DNA of 14,499 nucleotides from a bacterium (GTDB lineage Bacteria > ARS69): positions 1 to 14,499 of the forward strand of contig JALGZO010000307.1 of assembly GCA_025774865.1 (NCBI GenBank), in the 5' to 3' direction. Positions 1 through 5,402 of this stretch are shown piece after piece. The notes under the pieces were generated by a model, which was given only the letters and a program-made list of their open reading frames with translations, was not told the origin of the DNA and did no database searches. Within the stretch, counting starts at the first letter, position 1. Each line of letters opens with the position of its first letter. The translations under genes and the position numbers were made by a program.

Positions 1-428
1 CGTCGGAGGCCGTAGGCAAATCCGAGGATCAATCCGAACACGACGTGCCCGATGAAACTCGGGAACATCTCGAGCGCGTTGTCCAACGACCAGCGACTTC
101 CCACCGCGTCGCCCAGCAACAACGGCATGACGGTCAAGGGACCGAGAAACCACCAGAACGCGCCGTAGATCATGCCGAGGTGCAGGCCGTCGATCATGCC
201 TCTGTCGTACCGACCGAGAGTGATCACGTACCCCGCCCCGATGAGAGCGCTGTTCAGGAGGTGCACGGCGAGGCCGACCCAGGTGGACGGATGGCCGACG
301 AAACTCCCGATCAGGGGTAGCGTCAGCATCTCCATGTTCGACAGGGTGCCGTTGATGCCCATGATCCCTGCGAAGACGAGCCCGCCGACAAGCCCACCCA
401 CAACACCATGCCGGATGTCACGCTGCAT
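1..428 (-). CDS. Multi-pass membrane protein downstream of coxC (partial, C-terminus cut)
   Basis: Reading leftwards from ATG at 428-426, 142 codons run open to the window edge, so the C-terminus is missing. The product has about four hydrophobic segments (residues ~9-25, 50-71, 81-104, 123-141), rich in Gly with GG repeats near the N-terminus, and His residues in or near helices (H56, H83, H128). An AGAGGAG stretch lies upstream but about 13 bases from the ATG, which is rather far. It starts 26 bp after the stop of the cytochrome oxidase subunit III gene on the same strand, so it is very likely co-transcribed with it and may be an accessory membrane protein of the oxidase locus. I do not recognise the family; that role is inferred from position only. 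Confidence 0.7.
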   Translation of the reverse strand, partial: MQRDIRHGVVGGLVGGLVFAGIMGINGTLSNMEMLTLPLIGSFVGHPSTWVGLAVHLLNSALIGAGYVITLGRYDRGMIDGLHLGMIYGAFWWFLGPLTVMPLLLGDAVGSRWSLDNALEMFPSFIGHVVFGLILGFAYGLR

Positions 429-454
429 TACGGTCCGTCAACTCCTCTCGCGGG

Positions 455-1606
455 TCAGATCAGATACAGCAACGGAAACAGGAAGATCCAGATGATATCG
501 ACGACGTGCCAGTACAGACCGACGAAGTCCACGGGGGTGTAGTACTCGCTCGAGAAGTCTCCACGCACCGCCCGCGCCCTCAACCAGGAGATCACTCCGA
601 TGCCGACCAGAACGTGGACGCCGTGCAGACCGGTCATGCAGAAGTAGATCGCGAAGAACAAGTGGGCGTTCCGCGGCATCGGGAGGGTCTCTGGCGGGAC
701 GGTCGGGGCGAAGCCGGCGCTCCGGACCGTGGTCAGGTCTTCGGCCAGTCCGGCGGGACCGGCGGCGGCGAGTGGTATCACCGAGCGGAAGATCTCTTCC
801 TCTTCGACGGGCTCCTCCGGCGCTTCCTCTTGGACATCCGCGACCACCACCGACGTGTCGGTGGTCTGGTAGTCTCGGACGTGAGCCACGATGTCCGCGA
901 GATCCTGATCCGAGAGCAGGGGATTGCCGCCCTTCGGCGGCATCAGGATCCCCGTCGTGTTCCGCGGATCATCCATGGGGCGTCCGACCTTCAGAAACTC
1001 CACGAATCCCACGTCGTCGAGGCCGCCCACGAACACATTGTCTCGCAGACTCGGGCCGAGACCCTTCATCCCCTCCGCACCCCGACCGTGGCACGCCGCG
1101 CAACCCGCCCCGAAGAGCGTCTTCCCGTTGGCAGGGTTCCCGGCCGCGATTTCCACCGGCCCTTCCTCGACGGCGGCGAGCGCGTGGTGGCCCTCGTAGA
1201 AGCCCGCGCCCCATACGACGTGTTCCTCGATCTTGTGCGAGTACTCCACGTACTTCACGACCATGAAGTCGACGCCGCAGATGATCGTCAGCGTGAGGAA
1301 GAGTACGAGCTGCCGCTGCTGGTTGCAGGCGGCGGCCCGTACCGCGAGCGCCATCGTGAAGCTCGAGAAGATGAGGACCATCGTGTTGATGAATCCCCAG
1401 GTGCGGTCCAGGAAGCGGCTACCGAACTCGAAGATCTCGGGGTGGTTTCCGCGCATGATTGCGTACACGCAGAAGAGACCGCCGAACATGAGGATCTCGG
1501 TGGCAATGAACAGCCACATGCCGAGCTTGCCGGCCGAGAACTGCTGGCGAGTCGAGTCGAAGTGGTGCGCGAGATGGGATTCGGGGCGGTGGCTTGCGTC
1601 CGCCAT
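455..1606 (-). CDS. coxC: Cytochrome c oxidase subunit III with an inserted cytochrome c domain
   Basis: Subunit III of a haem-copper oxidase (383 aa), an inner-membrane protein of the aerobic respiratory chain. Five membrane segments are visible at ~27-50, 72-93, 99-122, 315-342 and 360-383, matching the short five-helix form; the conserved glutamate is in KYVEYSHK (E121) and the C-terminal helix has the typical YWHVVDIIWIFLFPLLYL. Between the third and fourth helices lies an extra ~185 residues. They hold a class-I-like cytochrome c domain (~152-248) with haem-binding CAACH at 169-173 and a probable axial Met in GILMPP (M222), followed by an acidic linker (~259-272, Glu-rich). If the five helices match helices III-VII of the long form, this loop faces the periplasm, where a cytochrome c must be. 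ATG at 1606 has GGGAG about 11 bases upstream. No coxA or coxB lies upstream, where a divergent gene begins instead. Confidence 0.93.
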   Translation of the reverse strand: MADASHRPESHLAHHFDSTRQQFSAGKLGMWLFIATEILMFGGLFCVYAIMRGNHPEIFEFGSRFLDRTWGFINTMVLIFSSFTMALAVRAAACNQQRQLVLFLTLTIICGVDFMVVKYVEYSHKIEEHVVWGAGFYEGHHALAAVEEGPVEIAAGNPANGKTLFGAGCAACHGRGAEGMKGLGPSLRDNVFVGGLDDVGFVEFLKVGRPMDDPRNTTGILMPPKGGNPLLSDQDLADIVAHVRDYQTTDTSVVVADVQEEAPEEPVEEEEIFRSVIPLAAAGPAGLAEDLTTVRSAGFAPTVPPETLPMPRNAHLFFAIYFCMTGLHGVHVLVGIGVISWLRARAVRGDFSSEYYTPVDFVGLYWHVVDIIWIFLFPLLYLI

Positions 1607-1905
1607 TCAGGCGTCAGCTCCCGTTCGAAGGGCTCTCTACGTCTTGGGGCCGTCGGTCTGGAGGCCATCACCCGGCGGGAGCCAATCATACCCGGACACT
1701 CGTCGCAACCGCATTCCGGGTGTCCCCTCCGCGCGGAACGGGCGACCCGCGGCTTGACGTTTTCGGGGGCCCGTCGCATAGAGGATCTGACACGGGTCCA
1801 GGTCCCGAAACTCGCCCTGAGGGCCCCGGGAGGCGCGCTTGTGGGCGCTTGAGTCCTGTGATAGCCTGCGTCGATTCTCCCTCGGACGTTGGAGGCTTTC
1901 CGAGC
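1607..1905. other. Divergent intergenic region between coxC and the beta-helix gene
   Basis: No convincing gene lies here. The region must carry promoters for both the leftward oxidase gene and the rightward beta-helix gene. It holds an imperfect inverted repeat, GGACACTC paired with GGGTGTCC (about 1694-1725, 16-base loop, one G-T pair), with no T-tract. Open frames running through it on both strands look like GC-driven extensions of the neighbouring genes. Confidence 0.55.
1839..1867 (+). promoter_or_regulatory. Weak candidate promoter for the beta-helix gene
   Basis: TTGTGG at 1839-1844 and TAGCCT at 1862-1867 are separated by 17 bases, about 38 bases ahead of the ATG at 1906. Both hexamers match the sigma70 consensus only in part. 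An identical TAGCCT sits upstream of the SGNH hydrolase gene (7913-7918). Prediction by eye only. Confidence 0.25.
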
Positions 1906-3633
1906 ATGCTGCGCACTCGCTCGAGCATCGGGCTATTGCTCTGGCTCGGAACGACTCTCCCGGCTCTCGGGGCTGACATCCAGGTCCCCACGGGTACCTC
2001 CATCAACGACGCCCTCGCTGGCGCCGGGCCCGGGGACCGGGTACTCGTCCAAGCCGGGACCTACCAGGAGACGGTCAGTCTCGTGGCCGGCGTGGAGCTG
2101 CGAGGAGGCTACGACGCCTCCTTCTCGGAAGGCAGCCGCGACCCGCAGTCGAACGTCACGATGATCCACGGAGACGGCGTCCGCTCGTGCATCGTCTCGG
2201 GGGCGACCGTCGATTCCGCCCGCGTCGACGGCTTTCTGCTGCGGGGAGCGGGTGGCAATCCGGGCGGCGCCATTCAAGTGAACGGCGGATCTCCGGTCTT
2301 CTCGGGCAACGAGATCTCGGAGAACCGCCGGTCCGGGGTCACCGGCGGTGCCTTCATCGTCGGGGGATCCACCGCCCGCTTCGAGAACAACGTATTCCGC
2401 GACAATTCCACCTCCGGCTCCGGGGGTGCGTTCCGAATCGAGAACTCGGCGCCCGAGATCTGCGGAAACACGTTCGAGGGCAACGTCGCCCGCAACGCCG
2501 GAGGGGCCCTCTTCGTTTTCAACAGCACGGTCGCTTGTTCGTCGAACACGATCCGCGACGGTCTGGCTGGCAACGGAGGCGGGGGTGCCTTCTGTTTCCA
2601 GGAGTGCCCGGACGGGGGAATCGTGAAGGACACCGTGATCGAGGACTGCGAGGCCGGTCACGGCGGCGCGATCCTCATCCGGGATGAAAGTCAGGTGAGC
2701 TTCGAGGGCACCTCGATTCGGCGCTGCTCGGCGACCGCGGCCTCGGGAGGCTACGGCGGCGGAGTCTTCGTCACCTGGTTTTCGGGCCTGTCGATGACGG
2801 ATGCGCGATTCGAGGATTGCTCCGCCACCACCAATGGGGGCGGGCTCTACTCTTTCCGATCGGATCTGAGGCTCACCGGCAGCGACGCCTCGAGTGCGAC
2901 CTCCGCGGCGGCGTTCGTGAACTGCACGGCCTCCCATCAGGGCGGAGGGATGTGGGTGTTCGCGTCCGTAGACACGGCGATCAACCGAGTGACAGGAGTT
3001 CGCTTCTCCGATTGCACGGCCTACCTCGAGGGAGGTGGATTCTACTTCGAGGAGTGCGAGCTTCTCTTCTCCGAGAATCTGCTCGAGAGGTGCGCGGGCC
3101 GCGACGGCGGCGGAGGAGCGATCGTGACGAGGGCAATCCCGTCACCGTTCATGGTCGTCGTCAACAACACGTTCTACAAGTGCTCGGCGACTCTCGACCC
3201 GGCCGAGGGCCCCGGCGGCGGCCTGGTCCTGATGAGTCCGAACAATGCGAGCGTCGGCCTCCTCGCCGGCAACGTCATCTCGCACACACTTTCGGGAGCT
3301 TGCCTGTCATGCCTCGGGGGCATCGGAGAGGCCGTACCGACGTTGCGGTGCACTACGATCTTCAATGATCCGGCGAACCCGTCGGAGGCGACGAGCGGGG
3401 CGCAGTGCGCGGCCCCCATAGGCGCCCAAGGCAACGCCATACGGGATCCCGTCTTCTGCAGCCCGAACCCCGTGACCTACCGGCTGCAGGCGTGTGGGGT
3501 CGAGTTGAATTGCGACGACGCCCGGAACATCACCGGCCACAATATCCGGGGAGTCACCGACGCGCCCTGCGCGTGCGGCATCTTTTCCATCGAGGAAGCC
3601 AGCTGGGGGCAGATCAAGGCGAAGTACCGCTAG
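1906..3633 (+). CDS. Secreted right-handed parallel beta-helix protein, Pmp-like repeats
   Basis: A 575-aa exported protein. A signal peptide (1-23, basic start, Leu-rich core, ending ALGA) is followed by a typical beta-helix opening (VPTGTSINDAL...GDRVLVQAGTYQE). Then come about twelve coils, each marked by GG followed by a small residue and hydrophobics (GGAIQV, GGAFIV, GGAFRI, GGALFV, GGAFCF, GGAILI, GGGVFV, GGGLYS, GGGMWV, GGGFYF, GGGAIV, GGGLVL). They are often preceded by Phe/Asn-rich turns, as in chlamydial polymorphic membrane protein repeats. The C-terminus after a Cys-rich stretch ends EEASWGQIKAKYR. I chose ATG 1906 because GGAGG at 1891-1895 precedes it and the signal peptide begins there; the frame is open further upstream but that part lacks protein character. 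It is probably surface-exposed or secreted; the ligand or enzymatic role is unknown. It ends 32 bp before the dihaem cytochrome gene, which may be co-transcribed. Confidence 0.88.
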   Translation: MLRTRSSIGLLLWLGTTLPALGADIQVPTGTSINDALAGAGPGDRVLVQAGTYQETVSLVAGVELRGGYDASFSEGSRDPQSNVTMIHGDGVRSCIVSGATVDSARVDGFLLRGAGGNPGGAIQVNGGSPVFSGNEISENRRSGVTGGAFIVGGSTARFENNVFRDNSTSGSGGAFRIENSAPEICGNTFEGNVARNAGGALFVFNSTVACSSNTIRDGLAGNGGGGAFCFQECPDGGIVKDTVIEDCEAGHGGAILIRDESQVSFEGTSIRRCSATAASGGYGGGVFVTWFSGLSMTDARFEDCSATTNGGGLYSFRSDLRLTGSDASSATSAAAFVNCTASHQGGGMWVFASVDTAINRVTGVRFSDCTAYLEGGGFYFEECELLFSENLLERCAGRDGGGGAIVTRAIPSPFMVVVNNTFYKCSATLDPAEGPGGGLVLMSPNNASVGLLAGNVISHTLSGACLSCLGGIGEAVPTLRCTTIFNDPANPSEATSGAQCAAPIGAQGNAIRDPVFCSPNPVTYRLQACGVELNCDDARNITGHNIRGVTDAPCACGIFSIEEASWGQIKAKYR

Positions 3634-3665
3634 TTGCGCGCCCCCGCCGACCCCCCGGAGCTTCC

Positions 3666-4055
3666 ATGAAGAGAGTCGCTCTCTCCCTCCTCTTTCTGTC
3701 TCTCAGTGTGCTCCTGATCGCCGGGGAGAAGGAACTCGGGACGGGGTACGAGCTCGAGAACGTGCAGGTGATAGACAAGTCGATGCGGCTCGCCGATGCC
3801 CGTCGCTACATGATCACGTTCAACGAGGCGCTGGATGTGCAATGCCGCGACTGCCACGACCTTCGCAACTTCGCGAGCGACGAGATGGAGCTGAAGCTCA
3901 CGGCGCGCGAGATGATGCTGATGACGAAGGAGCTCAACGAGAAGTGGTTTCCGGACGCCGAGGCCGAGGTCGTGACATGTTTCACATGCCACCAGGGCCA
4001 GAGGCTTCCACCCCGAGACGCCCACACCGGGGACCTTCTCCTCCCCCAGGAGTAA
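3666..4055 (+). CDS. Small dihaem c-type cytochrome, reaction-centre cytochrome subunit type
   Basis: A 129-aa protein with an N-terminal signal or anchor helix (1-20) and two haem-attachment motifs, CRDCH at 60-64 and CFTCH at 105-109. Each CxxCH follows a helix with methionines suited as sixth ligands (M49 in YMITFNEAL, M83/M84/M86 in REMMLMTKEL). The arrangement Met-helix, Leu-Asp-Val-x-CxxCH, FASDE, ARxMMxM, VTCxTCHQG is that of the photosynthetic reaction-centre cytochrome c subunit family. Non-photosynthetic bacteria also carry short stand-alone members, usually of unknown function. There is no reaction-centre gene here, so a periplasmic electron carrier role is more likely. ATG 3666 has GGAG five bases upstream. 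Stop is TAA. It follows the beta-helix gene closely; whether the two cooperate is unknown. Confidence 0.87.
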   Translation: MKRVALSLLFLSLSVLLIAGEKELGTGYELENVQVIDKSMRLADARRYMITFNEALDVQCRDCHDLRNFASDEMELKLTAREMMLMTKELNEKWFPDAEAEVVTCFTCHQGQRLPPRDAHTGDLLLPQE

Positions 4056-4107
4056 CCACCCCGCCTCGCGGCCCCGTTTCATTGGCGTCGATTGGCCGAG
4101 AATCCAC

Positions 4108-4141
4108 GGATTTTGGCGATTTTTGCGCGATTCTTACGATT
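4108..4141 (+). repeat. Helically phased (C/G)GATT repeats upstream of a promoter
   Basis: GATT-containing pentamers begin at 4108 (GGATT), 4117, 4128 and 4137 (CGATT), spaced 9-11 bases, that is about one helical turn. Another CGATT is at 4089. They lie just upstream of the TTGACA at 4153, in a T-rich patch that stands out in GC-rich DNA. This could be an upstream promoter element, a bent segment or a set of regulator sites. Confidence 0.4.
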
Positions 4142-4152
4142 GGCAGGATCGC

Positions 4153-4181
4153 TTGACACACAGCTGGATCGGCTCTAGATT
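4153..4181 (+). promoter_or_regulatory. Strong sigma70-type promoter in a gene-free spacer
   Basis: A perfect TTGACA (4153-4158), an ideal 17-base spacer and TAGATT (4176-4181, four of six consensus bases) predict transcription from about 4184-4189 on the plus strand. It is the best promoter match I found in the window. No protein gene follows it on this strand; an intrinsic terminator does, about 100 bases on. Confidence 0.7.
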
Positions 4182-4183
4182 TG

Positions 4184-4292
4184 AGTTGCTCGCATACCTC
4201 CGAGCACCGGCGCGGGTAGGCGGCCTTCGGGTCGCCTGCCCGTTGCCATTTCGGAGCGAAGAAGCGTCGGGGCGACCCGGCGCTTCTTTTCG
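4184..4292 (+). ncRNA. Candidate structured small RNA (about 108 nt)
   Basis: Between the promoter at 4153-4181 and a terminator ending near 4290 the sequence is full of stems. Hairpin 1 is TGCTCG/CGAGCA (4187-4192 with 4201-4206), with an eight-base loop CATACCTC that contains anti-Shine-Dalgarno-like pyrimidines. Hairpin 2 pairs 4213-4225 with 4230-4242 over 13 pairs, capped by a UUCG tetraloop closed by C-G, and extends to 4209-4247 with one bulged base. Hairpin 3 is the terminator. No Rfam family is recognisable to me: it lacks the SRP, 6S and tmRNA hallmarks I know. CTCCGA (4198-4203) could pair instead with TCGGAG (4251-4256), enclosing hairpin 2 and opening hairpin 1, so two exclusive folds are possible. 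A trans-acting regulator is a guess; the transcription unit itself is well supported. Confidence 0.6.
4259..4290 (+). terminator. Rho-independent terminator of the candidate small RNA
   Basis: A 13-pair stem (4259-4271 with 4276-4288, one G-U pair) is closed by a GCGA loop of GNRA type. The stem ends in TTCTT and runs into TTTT-C-G-TTT, a good T-tract for plus-strand transcripts. Read on the opposite strand, the tail after the stem is poorer in T, so it may only weakly stop the convergent sxtK-type operon. Confidence 0.78.
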
Positions 4293-4319
4293 TTTCGAGT
4301 CTCTGCCGCCGGGGGTGGC

Positions 4320-4538
4320 TCAGAACAGCCTGTAGATGAGCGGCGAGAGCGGCGTGCCGAAGAGCATCATGAGCACCCCGAGCAATACGGCCGCGACGAT
4401 CACCGGGGTCAGCCACCACTTCTTGTTGTGCCGGATCAATCCCCAGAACTCGCTCACCATGTTCGGCGACTTTTGCTCCGCCTGCTCGGCGAAGCTCGCC
4501 TTTCCCTCGCCGCGGCCCGATCCTCCTCGTGCGCCCAC
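4320..4538 (-). CDS. DUF5989/SxtK-type small membrane protein
   Basis: A 72-aa protein with one transmembrane helix (~43-61). The conserved core is SEFWGLIRHNKKWWLTP (29-45): an amphipathic FW-x3-R-x2-KKWW stretch leading into the helix, and a short PLSPLIYRLF tail. This is the pattern of the DUF5989 family, to which SxtK of the saxitoxin cluster is similar. Such genes usually travel with a NodU/CmcH carbamoyltransferase and SxtJ, exactly as here. Start is GTG at 4538, with AGGAG seven bases upstream that overlaps the TAG of the preceding sxtJ-type gene (gap 9 bp). An internal ATG at residue 27 also fits the conserved core, so the Gly-rich first 26 residues are less certain. The biochemical function of the family is not known. 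Confidence 0.82.
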   Translation of the reverse strand: MGARGGSGRGEGKASFAEQAEQKSPNMVSEFWGLIRHNKKWWLTPVIVAAVLLGVLMMLFGTPLSPLIYRLF

Positions 4539-4547
4539 CCAAGACTC

Positions 4548-4993
4548 CTAGAATTGACGCAGATATCGCGCTGAGTCGCCACCGGTACGGTGCTCGACCC
4601 AGTAGCTCGGCGCGTCGGGATCCAGGCGCCGCGCCATCGGGTCGTAGCGTATCACACGCATCACCAGTCCGATCGGCGTCACGACGACGAAATATAGCAC
4701 GAGCAGTACCGCGTGAGAAATCGTCCACCCGAGCGGGAAGAACAGACGCATCCATCCCAGATACATGGGGATCCGCAATGGTCGAACCGCGAAGTACACG
4801 GTTGCGAGCCCCACCCCGACGGGCCACAGGATCCACGCCACGTCGAGACGGCCGAACCTCAGCCAGGCGACCGTGCCGAGGATCCCGAAGAACAGGCGAC
4901 CGTGCCGAGGATCCCGAAGAACGCGGCGACGATGAAGCCAAACCAGCGAAGGTCGGTGTCGGACGGCTTCCGGCTCAGCTCGATGATACTCAC
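4548..4993 (-). pseudogene. SxtJ-type membrane protein, frameshifted by a 29-bp tandem duplication
   Basis: The minus strand opens at GTG 4993 with GGGGAG just upstream and reads VSIIELSRKPSDTDLRWFGF, then about 24 more residues, before meeting TGA at 4861-4859. The rest of the protein is in another frame ending at TAG 4548. The cause is an exact 29-bp tandem repeat (4864-4921). With one copy removed the gene is a clean 138-codon frame. The restored protein has two or three membrane segments (~17-34, 44-61, 80-102) and the SxtJ-family signature WMRLFFPLGW then VTPIGLVMRVIRYDPMARRLD, ending near PDAPSYWVEH. It lies 13 bp after the carbamoyltransferase reading frame and 9 bp before the DUF5989 gene. 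A remnant could start at the GTG at 4841 (97 aa), but no good ribosome site supports it. Either a genuine recent mutation or an assembly error. Confidence 0.85.
4864..4921. repeat. Exact 29-bp tandem duplication inside sxtJ-type gene
   Basis: Positions 4864-4892 and 4893-4921 are identical and adjacent; both begin CAGGCGACCG and end CCCGAAGAA. Twenty-nine is not a multiple of three, so the second copy shifts the reading frame. Perfect identity points to a very recent event, a slippage-prone site or a misassembly. Confidence 0.95.
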
Positions 4994-5006
4994 GATCTCT
5001 CCCCTC

Positions 5007-5402
5007 TCAGCTCCGCGCGCGGGCCGCGGCGACGCGCGCAGTGACGGCGGAGGGCTTCGGCTTGCGACCGATCATGACGAAGAAGCCTCCTTCGCGTTGA
5101 GCCCGCCCGACGATCTGCATCGCTTGCACGATCGAATGCTCGAACGGGGTCCCGCGCGGCTGGGGCTCGAAGATGCTCTTCCCGTCGAGGCCGTCGTCCT
5201 CGGGGCGCATCGCCGGGATTCCCCGTACGAACGTGAGTCCCGCGTCGTCGAACCAGCGTTGTACCTCGCCGAACGTGTGCTTCGATTCGTGGGGGTGCCG
5301 GTACTGGTCGGCGAACCACGCGCGACTCTTCGACGTGTCGGAGCCGGTCTCCCGCAGAACCGGGTCGATCCAGCGAGCCCGTCCGCCCGTGAGCCGGAAG
5401 AG
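5007..5402 (-). pseudogene. Severed C-terminal part of the carbamoyltransferase-methyltransferase
   Basis: Directly after the TAG at 5405-5403 the same frame stays open for 131 more codons to TGA at 5009-5007, 13 bp before the sxtJ-type start. The sequence is normal protein: it continues the methyltransferase text (LFRLTGGRARWIDPVLRETG, then SRAWFADQYRHPHESKHTFGEVQRWFDDAGLTF, then a tail with FFVMIGRKPKP). That middle part is the usual closing region of such SAM methyltransferases, where the strand after the HxF/YTxxEVxxxFxxAG-type motif completes the fold. Thus the natural gene is about 931 codons (5007-7802) and has been cut by one nonsense codon. An internal ATG at 5210 would give only 67 residues and is unlikely to be a true start. 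Confidence 0.82.

Noticed and set aside
1694-1725. Inverted repeat in the coxC/beta-helix spacer as a terminator.
   Set aside because: It has no T-tract on either strand, and both neighbouring genes start here, so no transcript needs to end.
506-1852. A 448-codon plus-strand frame opposite coxC.
   Set aside because: It is antisense to an unmistakable oxidase subunit and has no domain features; GC bias explains it.
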